Shown: positions 35,022-45,110, counted from the stretch's first letter. The stretch: DNA of 64,000 bases from Aquimarina amphilecti (GCF_900109375.1 NZ_FOAB01000013.1:22890-86889); one strand, 5' to 3'. A program made the numbers and translations. Notes: generated by a model from the letters alone, not told the origin.

Positions 35022-35126
35022 GTGTTTTCTATGGAAATCATGGATGTGTGCTATCATTCTATAATCTACTTTTGGTTGACATAGATGGATCACACAATTC
35101 TTCTAAAACTCATAAAACCAAAACCA

Positions 35127-36440
35127 ATGAAGGGCTTATTAACCAATAAAAACCTACATTTAGTAATGTTTAGTTTGATCGTATTTTCTTGCTCTAAAGA
35201 AATAGATGGGTCAGATGTTATTTTACTTAATAGTGAAAAAGATATAATAGAATTTACATTTCTCTCATCAGATAATGAAGAGCTAGAGATTGATGTTAAC
35301 GCTCGTATAGATCAAAATGATAAGTTGATATCTGTAGTATTACCATATGGTACTCCAATTAGTGCTTTGAAACCAAGTATTAAAATTTCAGAATCAGCAT
35401 CCATTATTCAAGGCACGGATATTTTCGTAGATTTTTCTGAACCTTTAAATTATAGTGTGATAGCAGAAGATGGCACTTCTTCTGATTATACGGTGAGAGT
35501 GCGCGTTGTTGCCAGTACAGATCAAGAAATTTTGCTTACTATTTTTAATCAAAACCCCGACAATACATTAGGTTGGGATATCACTAATGATGACGTTTCC
35601 ACTTGGGAAGGTGTTGTGGTTATAGATGAGAAGATAATAGGGTTAGAGTTAGATGAAAAAGGGCTTACCATATTACCGCCAGAAATCTGTGATTTGTTTT
35701 ATCTTAAAACATTATCGTTAGAAGGCAATATGATTGCAGAAATACCAAGGCAGATTGAAGATTTGTCTAATAACTTACGAGTATTAAATCTCGGCGGAAA
35801 TCAGATAGAAATAATTCCAGAAGAATTTTTTAGTCTCGAAAAGCTAACGGATCTAAGAGTGTATACCAATATGTTAGTAGATATACCTTCTGACATTAAT
35901 AAACTTACAGAACTTAGATATTTGAGCTTATCTAATAATACTTTAGAAACACTACCATCGGAAATATTTGAGCTCTCTAAGTTGAATTCATTATTTATTA
36001 ATAATATAGAGCTTTCAGAAGTTCCGGAAGAGATAACAAATTTATCTCAGTTAACCAGTTTAGGAGTTTCTTCAAATCCGTTAGGCTCAATCTCAGATTA
36101 TGTTTTAGAGTTAGGAACATTAACTAGGTTAGATATTTACAATGCAGGTATAAGTACTATTCCTTCAGGAATTACAAAGCTAACCAATCTAAAAAGACTT
36201 CAATTATCCGGAAATGATTTGGCTGAGGTAAATAAAAGTGTGGGAGATTTATTTCTATTAGAAAGCCTTTTATTGAAGACTAATGCTATTGCAGAAATAC
36301 CAGTAGAACTAAGTAATTTGATAAATTTAAACATCTTGGATGTTTCTGAAAACAATATCGTTTCTATGCCAAACGCAGTATGTGATTTAATTAATACGGG
36401 AACAGAAATTGTAGCTGATACTGGAGTAGGCTGTATGTAG
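35127..36440 (+). CDS. Leucine-rich-repeat lipoprotein
   Basis: A protein of about 437 residues beginning MKGLLTNKNLHLVMF with a lipobox near LIVFSC, so it is surface or periplasmic. The frame is open from an ATG at 35085, but the ATG at 35127 gives a normal signal peptide. After it comes a beta domain resembling DUF5018 (IIEFTFLSSDNEELEIDV, VIAEDGTSSDYTVRV). Next is a CTxxW-like segment (NTLGWDITNDDVSTWEGV), then about ten repeats of 23 residues with the pattern LxxLxLxxNxLxxIPxxI, as in LTELRYLSLSNNTLETLP. Such domains bind proteins; a partner cannot be named. It is convergent with the response regulator gene, only 21 bp away. Confidence 0.85.
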   Translation: MKGLLTNKNLHLVMFSLIVFSCSKEIDGSDVILLNSEKDIIEFTFLSSDNEELEIDVNARIDQNDKLISVVLPYGTPISALKPSIKISESASIIQGTDIFVDFSEPLNYSVIAEDGTSSDYTVRVRVVASTDQEILLTIFNQNPDNTLGWDITNDDVSTWEGVVVIDEKIIGLELDEKGLTILPPEICDLFYLKTLSLEGNMIAEIPRQIEDLSNNLRVLNLGGNQIEIIPEEFFSLEKLTDLRVYTNMLVDIPSDINKLTELRYLSLSNNTLETLPSEIFELSKLNSLFINNIELSEVPEEITNLSQLTSLGVSSNPLGSISDYVLELGTLTRLDIYNAGISTIPSGITKLTNLKRLQLSGNDLAEVNKSVGDLFLLESLLLKTNAIAEIPVELSNLINLNILDVSENNIVSMPNAVCDLINTGTEIVADTGVGCM

Positions 36441-36461
36441 AAAATTAGCTGACAACAGGTC

Positions 36462-37115
36462 TTAATCTACCAATCCTAATTTAATGGCATGTTTTGCTAA
36501 CCCAACTACATTTTTTACATTCAACTTAGAAATTAGACTTGTACGATACCCTTCTATTGTGTATTTACTCAAAAATAATTGATCTGCAATTTCTTGAGTA
36601 GTATATTCCTTGGCTATTAATTGTAATATCTCTTTTTCCCGCTTACTAAGGTTAATTTCGTTGTTCTGTTTTTGCTCAAAAATACTTTTTGTATACGCTT
36701 CTTTGATGCTGTTCGAGAAATAATTGGAACCTTTTAATATGGTTTCTATTGCTTTAAGAAGTTCTTCTTTTTTTGCGTTTTTTGGAATATATCCATTTAC
36801 TGCCGCTTGCGTTAATTCATAAATTTTCTGAGGTTCAGATAACATGCTAACTATAAGAGTCTTAATAGTAGGGTGGTTTTCTTTGATGTAATGATTAAGT
36901 GCTACACCATCCATTTTTGGCATATTAATATCTAATATCGCTAAATCAATTTGATCAGAACTATTAATTTCTAAGTATTTTTTAAGATCAAAACCATTAT
37001 TGGCAGTGTAAACGATTTCATAATCAGATTCGTGTGATATGATACTTAAAAGACCATCTAAGAACATTTTGTGGTCATCAGCCACTACTAGTTTATATGT
37101 ATTATTTTTTGTCAT
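36462..37115 (-). CDS. NarL/LuxR-family response regulator
   Basis: A 217-residue two-component regulator. The receiver domain (about 8-125) has the acidic pair in VVADDHKMF, the phosphorylation site Asp62 in LAILDINMPKMDG, and the conserved Ser and Lys further on (LIVSM, IPKNAKKEE). The LuxR-type helix-turn-helix (about 150-215) reads LSKREKEILQLIAKEYTTQE and IADQLFLSKYTIEGYR. It should be phosphorylated by the adjacent kinase, whose end overlaps its start by 14 bases. The target genes are unknown. Confidence 0.92.
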   Translation of the reverse strand: MTKNNTYKLVVADDHKMFLDGLLSIISHESDYEIVYTANNGFDLKKYLEINSSDQIDLAILDINMPKMDGVALNHYIKENHPTIKTLIVSMLSEPQKIYELTQAAVNGYIPKNAKKEELLKAIETILKGSNYFSNSIKEAYTKSIFEQKQNNEINLSKREKEILQLIAKEYTTQEIADQLFLSKYTIEGYRTSLISKLNVKNVVGLAKHAIKLGLVD

Positions 37116-39015
37116 TTAGCACAGTAGGTATTTCAATCCGTATAGCCGTCCCGCGATTAGCAGCAGAATCAATGTCAATTTTTGCTTTTAATAACGTTAA
37201 GCGCTTTTTAATATTTTGTAAACCGATACCATTTGTTTCTTTTTTATAATCAAAACCAATACCATCATCCTCAAAAATAATTTCAACAGAATCATTATAA
37301 GCATTAAGACATATTTCTATAACTTTCGCTTTAGCATGTTTAAGCGCATTGGTCATTAGCTCTTGTATGATTCTAAAAATTTCTACTTTTTGATTATCAT
37401 TAATAGTATTAATTTTTTCTACAGGATGTGGTATAAAATTGATGTCAGGTTCTGTAACTTTTTCTATAGTATCTATGTATTCTCTTATATAATTTGCAAA
37501 AGCGGTTTGATTAATTTTTTTAGGGATAAGGTTATGAGATATTTCTCGAACTTGTTGATATGTATTATCTAATTGATCGATAATCGTAGCTTGTGTTTTT
37601 TTATCTTTTTCGATGTTAATCATCTGTAATTTTATAGCAGCTAGATTTCCTCCGATACTATCGTGTAATTCTCTCGCAATTCTATTTCTTTCTTCGTTCT
37701 GAGCAATTACATAGGTGTTCGCTAGTTTTAACTCTTGTTCTTTTAGAAAAGAAGCAGTTTTCTGCCGATTAATTTCTTCTTTCTGAGCATTATATTTTGT
37801 TTTTACTTGTAGTTTCTGATAATATACTAGAAGCAAACCAATAATCGGGATTAGAACTATAATGAATCCAATCATGTAAAATCGTTTTAACAAACGTTGT
37901 CTTTTTATTTCGGCTTCATTAGAAAGTTGATCTTCTTTTAAAAGTAAAATTTCTTTTTGTTTAGTTGCAGTTTCATATTTTACTTCTAATTCAGTTATTG
38001 TTTTTTTTTGTCTATTATCACTAATAGAATCTTTTAAAGCATGAAAATTGTTTAAAGCTAGATTTGCGGATTTATAATCATCAATAGAAGCATAAATATT
38101 CGTTAGATTTTCATAAATGTTTTTTTGTATTTCTAAATTAGAAATCAGCTTTGCTGGAGCTATGCTATTATTTAGAAGATTTATAGCTTCCTTTGGTTTT
38201 CCTAATGCGGCAATAGCTTTTGATTTATGAACTATAGCATTGATACTTTTGTCTTTAAAACCATGAAGATCCGCAATCTTTTTACTATCATTAAAATATG
38301 CCAAAGCTTCTTCGTACTTTTTATTTTTATGTAAAACATCTCCAATATTTAATGCTAGCGTAGCAGAGGCTTTTGGAGACGTATTGGGAGGAATCATTTC
38401 ATAAGCTTTAAGAAAGAATTTTTCAGCATTGTCATAATCTTTTTTTCTAAAATATGCGGCTCCTATATTTATGTAATTAGATGAAATGATATTTTTGTCT
38501 GTAGTGGCTGCATTACTCTCTTCAAAAAACTGAATAGATTTATCATAGTTTTCATTATTAGCGTATAAAATTCCAAAATCAGATTTAACTTTAGTTATCA
38601 TATCTAAATAATCAATTTCCTCAGAAATCTTAAGACTTCTATACAACATTTCTATAGCTTCATCCATGTTACCGCTCCGTCTAAAACTAGAACCCAGTAG
38701 TCTGTATGCTTGAGCTAGATGTTTTTTGTTTCTTAAATGAATTAAGGAGGCTCTGGTGTAATACATGGATGAATCGACCACTCCTATAGAATTAAAATAA
38801 CTTCCTAAATAAAGTTTAGCTTTTGATTTTATAGAATCTTGTTGTTGGTTGTCTTTTGAAATTTTGGATAAAACCTTATAAGAATAGTTAGGGTTAGCGT
38901 CTAAAGAATCAATGGCGCTGTTTAGTTGCGTCGTAGCTGATTCTTGTCCAAAACAAAGAAAAGAATAGCATAGCGTTATGCATAAAAGTATTTTTCTAAT
39001 AGGTATTATGTCCAT
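37102..39015 (-). CDS. TPR-containing sensor histidine kinase (HisKA_3 type)
   Basis: A 637-residue kinase. A signal peptide (ends near LCFG) is followed by a periplasmic array of TPR repeats (about 50-340). A coiled segment and one membrane helix lie at about 378-398 (FYMIGFIIVLIPIIGLLLVYY). The phospho-acceptor domain NRIARELHDSIGGNLAAIKL has His451. The ATPase domain carries ELMTNALKHAKAK, EDDGIGF and GIGLQNIKKRL. Such TPR kinases pair with NarL-type regulators in Bacteroidota; the ligand is unknown. The gene overlaps the regulator gene by 14 bases, so the two are co-transcribed. No conventional promoter element was found in the 296 bp upstream. Confidence 0.92.
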   Translation of the reverse strand: MDIIPIRKILLCITLCYSFLCFGQESATTQLNSAIDSLDANPNYSYKVLSKISKDNQQQDSIKSKAKLYLGSYFNSIGVVDSSMYYTRASLIHLRNKKHLAQAYRLLGSSFRRSGNMDEAIEMLYRSLKISEEIDYLDMITKVKSDFGILYANNENYDKSIQFFEESNAATTDKNIISSNYINIGAAYFRKKDYDNAEKFFLKAYEMIPPNTSPKASATLALNIGDVLHKNKKYEEALAYFNDSKKIADLHGFKDKSINAIVHKSKAIAALGKPKEAINLLNNSIAPAKLISNLEIQKNIYENLTNIYASIDDYKSANLALNNFHALKDSISDNRQKKTITELEVKYETATKQKEILLLKEDQLSNEAEIKRQRLLKRFYMIGFIIVLIPIIGLLLVYYQKLQVKTKYNAQKEEINRQKTASFLKEQELKLANTYVIAQNEERNRIARELHDSIGGNLAAIKLQMINIEKDKKTQATIIDQLDNTYQQVREISHNLIPKKINQTAFANYIREYIDTIEKVTEPDINFIPHPVEKINTINDNQKVEIFRIIQELMTNALKHAKAKVIEICLNAYNDSVEIIFEDDGIGFDYKKETNGIGLQNIKKRLTLLKAKIDIDSAANRGTAIRIEIPTVLNDKK

Positions 39016-39311
39016 TAAGTCTGTGTAAAATAAATTGGTCTATTTACGAAGGTAAAGATTCCAATGTAAAGTATTATTAAAGATAAGAGTATTTAATAAA
39101 TACTAGAGCTTATGATCAAGAAGATGTTAGATTTCCTTATAAACTATTAACGATTTTAGGCTGTATTTTTACCTATTTCTTTTGAGATAATCAACGTTTA
39201 AAATTTAATGGTAAAAAAAACAAAAGACTTATCGTTTTTCTTCTTAAAATGAGCTTTGAATCGTATCTTTATAGTGTAATTAAAATAGCATTCTTTCACT
39301 AAAAATTTTCT

Positions 39312-40610
39312 ATGGAAAACCTTGATGCAGCAAGACTCCAGATGGCATTTACCTTGATATTTCATATTGTTTTTGCTTGTATTGGAATGGTGATGCCTTT
39401 TTTTATGGTGGTGTCACATTATAAGTGGTTAAAAACTAAAGACCAGATTTATTTAACGCTAACTAAAGCTTGGCAAAAGGGAGTAGCGATTTTTTTCGTT
39501 ACCGGTGCAGTTTCGGGTACTGCTTTGTCTTTTGAATTAGGTTTGTTATGGCCAGAATTCATGAAGCATGCAGGTCCTATTATAGGAATGCCTTTTTCAT
39601 TGGAAGGAGCTGCTTTTTTTGTAGAAGCCATTGCATTAGGATTTTATCTGTACGGGTGGAATAAATTACCAGAAAAATTTCATTGGTTTACTGGTGTTAT
39701 TATTGGATTATCTGGGGTTGCCTCGGGAATTTTAGTAGTAGCTGCCAATGGGTGGATGAATTCTCCTAGTGGATTCGATTACATAGATGGTCAGTTTTTA
39801 AATATTGATCCAGTACAGGCGATGTTAAATCCAGCTTGGTTTACACAAGCATTACATATGACATTAGCTGCATTTACAGCTACTGGTTTTGCCGTTGCAG
39901 GAATTCATGCATTTCAAATATTTAAAGGAAGAAGAGTAGCATTACATACCAAAGCATTTAAAATAGCCTTAACATTTGGCGCAATTGCTGCGATATTACA
40001 ACCAATTAGTGGAGATATATCGGCGAAGGATATTGCTGAGAGACAACCGGTAAAATTAGCAGCAATGGAAGCACATTACAACACAGAAAAAGGAGTTCCA
40101 TTGTATATTGGTGGTATTGTTAATGCAGAAACTCAAGAAGTGAAATATAAAATCGCTATTCCTGGGATGTTATCATTTCTAGCGTTTGGAGATTTTAATG
40201 CAGAGGTTAAGGGATTGAATGATTTTCCTGAGGATGAACGTCCAAATGTACCTATTGTACATTATGCTTTTCAGACAATGGTTGGTATTGGTGGAGTATT
40301 AATGCTCGCAGGGTTATTGTATTTCGTTTCTTTAAAAAAGAAAAAATGGTTAAAGAGTAATAAATATTGGATACTTTTTGTCTTATTAGCTCCTCTTGGT
40401 TTTATAGCGTTAGAAGCGGGATGGATCGTCACAGAAGTAGGAAGGCAACCATGGATTATTCATAAAATTATGCGAACAAAAGATGCAGTAACTCCAATGC
40501 CAGGAATCGTTTTTAGTTTCTACACATATATAGTAGTATATCTAACACTATCTGTAGCCGTTACTTGGTTGATGATTCGCCAAATCAAAGTTCTTAATGC
40601 CCAAAAATAA
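39312..40610 (+). CDS. cydA: Cytochrome bd quinol oxidase subunit I
   Basis: A 432-residue inner-membrane protein that oxidises quinol and reduces oxygen to water with high oxygen affinity. It starts MENLDAARLQMAFTLIFHIV, containing the conserved heme-ligand His in the first helix, and includes the GRQPWIIH block (EVGRQPWIIHKIMRT) near helix 8. Nine or so hydrophobic segments are visible. The Q-loop is of the short type. cydB follows after 7 bp. No FNR-like site was recognised in the 296 bp upstream. Confidence 0.94.
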   Translation: MENLDAARLQMAFTLIFHIVFACIGMVMPFFMVVSHYKWLKTKDQIYLTLTKAWQKGVAIFFVTGAVSGTALSFELGLLWPEFMKHAGPIIGMPFSLEGAAFFVEAIALGFYLYGWNKLPEKFHWFTGVIIGLSGVASGILVVAANGWMNSPSGFDYIDGQFLNIDPVQAMLNPAWFTQALHMTLAAFTATGFAVAGIHAFQIFKGRRVALHTKAFKIALTFGAIAAILQPISGDISAKDIAERQPVKLAAMEAHYNTEKGVPLYIGGIVNAETQEVKYKIAIPGMLSFLAFGDFNAEVKGLNDFPEDERPNVPIVHYAFQTMVGIGGVLMLAGLLYFVSLKKKKWLKSNKYWILFVLLAPLGFIALEAGWIVTEVGRQPWIIHKIMRTKDAVTPMPGIVFSFYTYIVVYLTLSVAVTWLMIRQIKVLNAQK

Positions 40611-40617
40611 TTAGCTT

Positions 40618-41655
40618 ATGTTATATGTAGTATTGTTTTTTTTGATGTTTTCTTTGTATCTATATGTTGTTTTGGGTGGTGCGGATTATGGTGCGGGTAT
40701 TGTAGAAATGTTTTCTTCTGAAGAGAATCAGAAAATAACGAAAAAAACAATTTATAGGGTAATGGGCCCCGTTTGGGAGGCAAATCATATATGGATTATT
40801 ATTATGATTGTGATTTTGTGGATCGCATTTCCAGCATACTACAATATATTAGTAGTTCATTTACATATTCCTTTAACTATAGTATTATTAGGAGTTACCC
40901 TACGAGGAGTTGCTTTTGTATTTAGACATTATGATGCAATAATTGATAATTCACAAAAGTTGTATGATGGAATGTTTAAAGTATCGAGTTTGGTTACACC
41001 AATATTTCTAGGAATGGTATTTGGTGGATTGATCAGTGGTGAAATTCAACTTTCTGAAAACATAAATAATTTAACTTTTTACGAAATTTTTGTAAAACCT
41101 TGGTTTAATGTGTTTAGTGTTTTAGTAGGATTGTTTTTTGCAGCTTTATGTGCATTCTTATCATCTGTATTACTTATTGGTGAATCTGAAGAAGGAAAGG
41201 AAAATATTTATATTCGAAAAGCGGCTATAGCAACTATTGTTGTTTTTGTCATGGGATTAATAACCTTTATATATGGATATATTGACAATTACTTTTTTGT
41301 AAAGAATTTTATCACAGATCCTTATGCTATCGCTGCGATGATAATTTCCGGAATATTGTTGTTACCTCTTTGGTTGACTATAAAAAAGGGTAGGAGAGTA
41401 CTAAGTAGACTTTTTGCTGGATTACAAGTATTTTTGATTTTACTTGCAGCTTTAATATCACATTTTCCGAATATTATTATTAGTAAAAATGGAAGTGTAA
41501 GTTTATTAGATCAAATTGCTCCTGATAGTGTAATTAATGTATTAGGAGTATCATTAATTATTGGTGGAGCCGTTATTCTTCCGGGGTTATTTCATCTCTT
41601 GAAATCATTTAAAATGATTAAAATTTTAGAACAAAACAAGAATCCATCCGCATAG
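40618..41655 (+). CDS. cydB: Cytochrome bd quinol oxidase subunit II
   Basis: A 345-residue integral membrane partner of CydA. Signature features are the N-terminal GGADYGAGIVEMF and MGPVWEANHIWIII, followed by eight or more hydrophobic helices. The gene is 7 bp after cydA and the pair forms one operon. The length is normal for the family. No cydX-like or cydDC gene is present in the window. Confidence 0.94.
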   Translation: MLYVVLFFLMFSLYLYVVLGGADYGAGIVEMFSSEENQKITKKTIYRVMGPVWEANHIWIIIMIVILWIAFPAYYNILVVHLHIPLTIVLLGVTLRGVAFVFRHYDAIIDNSQKLYDGMFKVSSLVTPIFLGMVFGGLISGEIQLSENINNLTFYEIFVKPWFNVFSVLVGLFFAALCAFLSSVLLIGESEEGKENIYIRKAAIATIVVFVMGLITFIYGYIDNYFFVKNFITDPYAIAAMIISGILLLPLWLTIKKGRRVLSRLFAGLQVFLILLAALISHFPNIIISKNGSVSLLDQIAPDSVINVLGVSLIIGGAVILPGLFHLLKSFKMIKILEQNKNPSA

Positions 41656-41687
41656 TAAAAGTATTTTTGTATTTGTCCTTCAAATTT

Positions 41688-41762
41688 CGGGTAGTAGCTT
41701 AGTCCGGTTAAAGTGCTGGTCTGGGGGACCAGAGATCGGAGGTTCGAATCCTCTCTACCCGA
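41688..41762 (+). tRNA. tRNA-Pro (anticodon GGG)
   Basis: Acceptor arms CGGGTAG (41688-41694) and CTACCCG (41755-41761) pair perfectly, with discriminator A at 41762. The anticodon stem-loop reads CTGGT CTGGGGG ACCAG, giving anticodon GGG. The T arm contains GGTTCGAATCC. The CCA end is not encoded. A TATTTTTG box at 41662-41669 could be its -7 promoter element, and a terminator follows at once. Confidence 0.95.
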
Positions 41763-41769
41763 CAAAAGA

Positions 41770-41807
41770 AATCCAATAGTCCTTAAAATAGACTATTGGA
41801 TTTTTTT
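41770..41807 (+). terminator. Terminator after tRNA-Pro
   Basis: Arms AATCCAATAGTC (41770-41781) and GACTATTGGATT (41791-41802) with a 9-base loop are followed by a T-run. Confidence 0.9.
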
Positions 41808-41839
41808 AGTATCACTATAGATTAAAGTGCATTATATTA

Positions 41840-43249
41840 CTAATTTCTTAATCGATATCTATTAACAGCATCTGATATTTCGTAACCAAGACGATACCCT
41901 TCTGTACAATCGATTCTAATATGAACTCCAAGTGGGATTCTTGAGAAAGCATTTTCTTCTGCCATTTCAGTAAAAGAGTCAAATTGCCTTGGTTGACCCA
42001 AAAATTCAGTTCTACCTTCGTGTGTTCTATCTGTGAAATTAGTGTCATTTCCAAACTCATCGATGAATATCCCTGCAGCAGCAGAGGCAAAGGTAGAGTG
42101 ACCAGATGGATATCCCGGAAACGTTGGGTTAGGCCAAAAAATAAATTTAAATAAATTTGTTTGATAATCAGGATTTATAAACTCTTGAATATAAACACTT
42201 GGACGCATTACTAAATATTCATACTTGTCAGCCCATGATGATACAGCAGCATCATTTAATGAAAACCCTAATTTAAGAAGCATCGCTAATGATTTATCAT
42301 AATCGAGGTTATATTGATCTATTAATTGATTAGCAATAGCAATTTGCCGCCCTGGAGGACTTACCATGAGCCCTTCTACATCGTCTGACCAAAATTCTGC
42401 AATCCATAAGTCTTCATTGTTTTGCGATGCGGCCTCGGTACTTACCGTATATACTTCATTCATTTCGGCATAGTAATTACTATCAAGATCAGTACTATAG
42501 TCTATAGATGGAGGGATACTACTGGTTTCTTCGGAAGAGATTACAAAGGTTCTTACTTTTCCCCAATATGGGAACAAACCACGTTCAGGTTCCGCGCTAT
42601 AGCTCCATAAACCAGGTCCAACTGGAGGTTCATAGTCAAGAGGTTGAGGTTCCAAAATTTGTGTTTCTGCTTCTGTATCTGTTTGACTGTAAGCAATTAC
42701 CTGTTCTGCAACGTGTGTTCCCCATTCAATAGAATTTCTAATATCACGTCTTCTTAACCCTTTAGAAAGTTGATCCTCGTATTCAGATTGTAATAAACCT
42801 ATTTTACTATCTATTGAAGGATCAATGTTATTCATAAAATGATCTATAACAATAGCATAGCAAGTATTTAGTGCTAAGTCCAAGTTGATATTTCTTTCTC
42901 TTTCGCGAGGGTTTATTTGCAGTCCATCCAATCTATTTTCTATAGACCGATACCCTCTCATATCATATACGGCAGTTTCATATGCGGCTAAGTGTATATA
43001 AGCTAAAGCTCTTGCAGTTGCATTAGGTCGCATTCCGAATGCATGTTGATCTAATTCAACCCATAAAGAGTTCCAATCCGTAATCAAATCAATTGTAGCA
43101 TCAGATTCATTAGGACCTTTAGTAGTATCATCTATGGTTTCTGAGTCAAGTGATTCTGTATTTAATTCTTCATTATCATATGAACAAGATTGTATAAAAA
43201 TCGCGGTGATTGAGAATACTAATAGTATTCTGAAATTTGATAGTTTCAT
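41840..43249 (-). CDS. Vanadium-dependent haloperoxidase-like lipoprotein (PAP2 superfamily)
   Basis: A 469-residue exported protein with a lipobox (FIQSC). The three parts of the vanadate/phosphate site are complete: K-X6-RP (KYEYLVMRP), PSGH (GYPSGHSTFASA) and SR-X3-GXHXXXD (SRIPLGVHIRID). This is the signature shared by vanadium haloperoxidases and type 2 acid phosphatases. The length and the helical N-terminal half favour the haloperoxidase-like branch. Substrates could be halide plus peroxide or a phosphoester; sequence alone does not decide. The gene is alone, convergent with the tRNA unit, with about 390 bp of non-coding DNA upstream. Confidence 0.88.
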   Translation of the reverse strand: MKLSNFRILLVFSITAIFIQSCSYDNEELNTESLDSETIDDTTKGPNESDATIDLITDWNSLWVELDQHAFGMRPNATARALAYIHLAAYETAVYDMRGYRSIENRLDGLQINPRERERNINLDLALNTCYAIVIDHFMNNIDPSIDSKIGLLQSEYEDQLSKGLRRRDIRNSIEWGTHVAEQVIAYSQTDTEAETQILEPQPLDYEPPVGPGLWSYSAEPERGLFPYWGKVRTFVISSEETSSIPPSIDYSTDLDSNYYAEMNEVYTVSTEAASQNNEDLWIAEFWSDDVEGLMVSPPGRQIAIANQLIDQYNLDYDKSLAMLLKLGFSLNDAAVSSWADKYEYLVMRPSVYIQEFINPDYQTNLFKFIFWPNPTFPGYPSGHSTFASAAAGIFIDEFGNDTNFTDRTHEGRTEFLGQPRQFDSFTEMAEENAFSRIPLGVHIRIDCTEGYRLGYEISDAVNRYRLRN

Positions 43250-43639
43250 AAATTGTATAGTTAATTGTTAGGTTAAAACCTCTTCGAATCATTTATGATA
43301 AGAGGGTAAGGTTCTTCAGATATTACGTTGGCGCCAACTAATATTTGAAAAAAGTAAGTGTCGAATTCAAAAATGATATTTACAACATCTTCACAATGTA
43401 GATTGATCTGAAATCAAAATTTCTTTAGATACTTAGCTAAGCGAATTCAAAAGAAATAACTTAACAATTAAGATTAATATTGTAAGGGAATATGGTGCTT
43501 TCAGTAGAACGTTTGTCAGTATTGTTGAATGACTTTTTACTTTCTGTGAATAGCTGTTTTCTTTCAGTAAAAGTTGTTTTTTTATTGAAAAATTAAAGAT
43601 TTACGGGTTGATATTTTATTTAATATGCTAAACCCGTAT
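43250..43639. other. Intergenic region with a GC-rich palindrome
   Basis: About 390 bases without a coding frame. A perfect 12-bp palindrome GTTGGCGCCAAC lies at 43327-43338, about 80 bp upstream of the haloperoxidase-like gene, and could be an operator. The rest is AT-rich with no recognised RNA or repeat. Confidence 0.4.
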
Positions 43640-44008
43640 TTATTTGTAACTCATAAAAAAGTTTATCCAAATATTTCTGGATATTCTAAGGATTATTGGA
43701 AGAGAAAATATCATAACCAGTACAATTATACAATATGTTGGTATTAGGTCTATGTTAAATACAAGGTGTGATAAAATAAAAGCAGTACCCGCGAATATAA
43801 TACCTACAGGATAACTTACATACATAGCTCCATAAAAGAAAGAAGGTTCAATTTTGTATTTAGTATTACAAGAGCTACAACGTTCGTTCATTTTTAATGT
43901 ATCTTTAAGTAAATACGGATTTTTTTCAGAATACATACTTTCGTTATGACAAACCGGACAAGTACCTTTTATGATACTATAGGCTTTTGTTCCCTTTAAA
44001 AAATTCAT
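43640..44008 (-). CDS. DUF983 family membrane protein
   Basis: A 122-residue protein. The N-terminal half has two zinc-finger-like Cys pairs (GTCPVCHN and ERCSSCNTKY). The second half has two membrane helices (VSYPVGIIFAGTAFILSHLV and CIIVLVMIFSLPIILRI) after the conserved EPSFFYGAMYVSY. This is the DUF983 pattern, a widespread family of unknown role in Bacteroidota and Alphaproteobacteria. The gene stands alone, divergent from an AraC-type regulator. Confidence 0.88.
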   Translation of the reverse strand: MNFLKGTKAYSIIKGTCPVCHNESMYSEKNPYLLKDTLKMNERCSSCNTKYKIEPSFFYGAMYVSYPVGIIFAGTAFILSHLVFNIDLIPTYCIIVLVMIFSLPIILRISRNIWINFFMSYK

Positions 44009-44171
44009 TTGCTTTTTATTTGTAGATTAAAGACTTTTATTACGCGCTATCTTTATTTAATCTTAAAGATATAAGTATATTTATATACAAAAGTAGTTAT
44101 GCCTATGAGTTTTTTATTCATGTGTTTGTTGCATTTTTTTGTACTTTAAGGACATATATTGCGATTTTAAA

Positions 44172-45044
44172 ATGATACCGATATTAAACATAACTCAATT
44201 TGAGAAGGAAGAATCTTTGGCCGATTTTTATAGCAATGATTTAAAAAATCATTTAATAAAAAATAAAGATATCTTTCATAAGCCACATAAACATGATTTT
44301 TTCTTGTGTGTATTTTTTTTGAAAGGTTCAGGCATACACGAGGTAGATTTTGATTCTTATATAGTAGAACCGGGAAGTGTGTTTTTTCTAATGCCAGGTC
44401 AGACACATTATTGGAAATTTGAAGATCAGCCAGAGGGATATATTTTTTTTCATTCACAAGATTTTTATGAATTTTATTTTTCTAACAAAAAACTTCAACG
44501 ATTTCCTTTTTATTATTCGTACAAGAATCCACCTTATATGACTTTAACCGAAGACAAGATTCCTTTAATTAGGTTATATTTTGAACAGATAAATTCAGAG
44601 TATAATCAAACTTTGGTTTTTAATAGAGATAAAATAATAAATTTAGTTGATCTTATCTATATAGATTTATCTCGTTTATATATAAATAAAAAAGCAAAAC
44701 ATTCATCATCTACGCCAACGTATTTAAAAACTCTTTCTTCTTTAGAACTAGTAATAGAACAGTTTTATAAAAATGAAAAATCAGCCAAGTTTTATGCAGA
44801 GAAATTGAACATTACTCCTAAGCATTTAAATAGGATAACAAAAAGAACGCTCAATAGAACAACAACTGATTTAATTACTGAACGTATAATGTTAGAGGCA
44901 AAACGATTAATAGTGCATTCTAATAGTTCTTTGTCGATTATAGGTCAAAGTCTAGGATACGAGGATTATGCTTATTTTTCTAGGGTTTTTAAGATAAAAA
45001 CAAATAAAACACCTTTAGAGTTTAGAAAGGAGTATCATAATTAA
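44172..45044 (+). CDS. AraC-family transcriptional regulator (cupin type)
   Basis: A DNA-binding regulator of about 290 residues. The N-terminal AraC-type cupin carries HKPHKHDFFLCVFFLKGSG and VEPGSVFFLMPGQTHYW. The C-terminal double helix-turn-helix reads SAKFYAEKLNITPKHLNRIT, then LIVHSNSSLSIIGQSLGYED and YFSRVFKIKTNKTPLEFR. The frame is open from a TTG at 44139, but the ATG at 44172 begins the conserved part. The ligand is unknown. It is convergent with the SnoaL-like gene, sharing a bidirectional terminator. Confidence 0.88.
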   Translation: MIPILNITQFEKEESLADFYSNDLKNHLIKNKDIFHKPHKHDFFLCVFFLKGSGIHEVDFDSYIVEPGSVFFLMPGQTHYWKFEDQPEGYIFFHSQDFYEFYFSNKKLQRFPFYYSYKNPPYMTLTEDKIPLIRLYFEQINSEYNQTLVFNRDKIINLVDLIYIDLSRLYINKKAKHSSSTPTYLKTLSSLELVIEQFYKNEKSAKFYAEKLNITPKHLNRITKRTLNRTTTDLITERIMLEAKRLIVHSNSSLSIIGQSLGYEDYAYFSRVFKIKTNKTPLEFRKEYHN

Positions 45045-45047
45045 AAA

Positions 45048-45076
45048 AAAATCCAATCAACTAAGGATTGGATTTT
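45048..45076. terminator. Bidirectional terminator
   Basis: Arms AAAATCCAATC (45048-45058) and GATTGGATTTT (45066-45076) with A-runs on the left and T-runs on the right serve both the AraC gene and the convergent SnoaL-like gene. Confidence 0.85.
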
Positions 45077-45110
45077 AATATAAAACAAAGACTTTCTTTT
45101 TAGAGATTTT

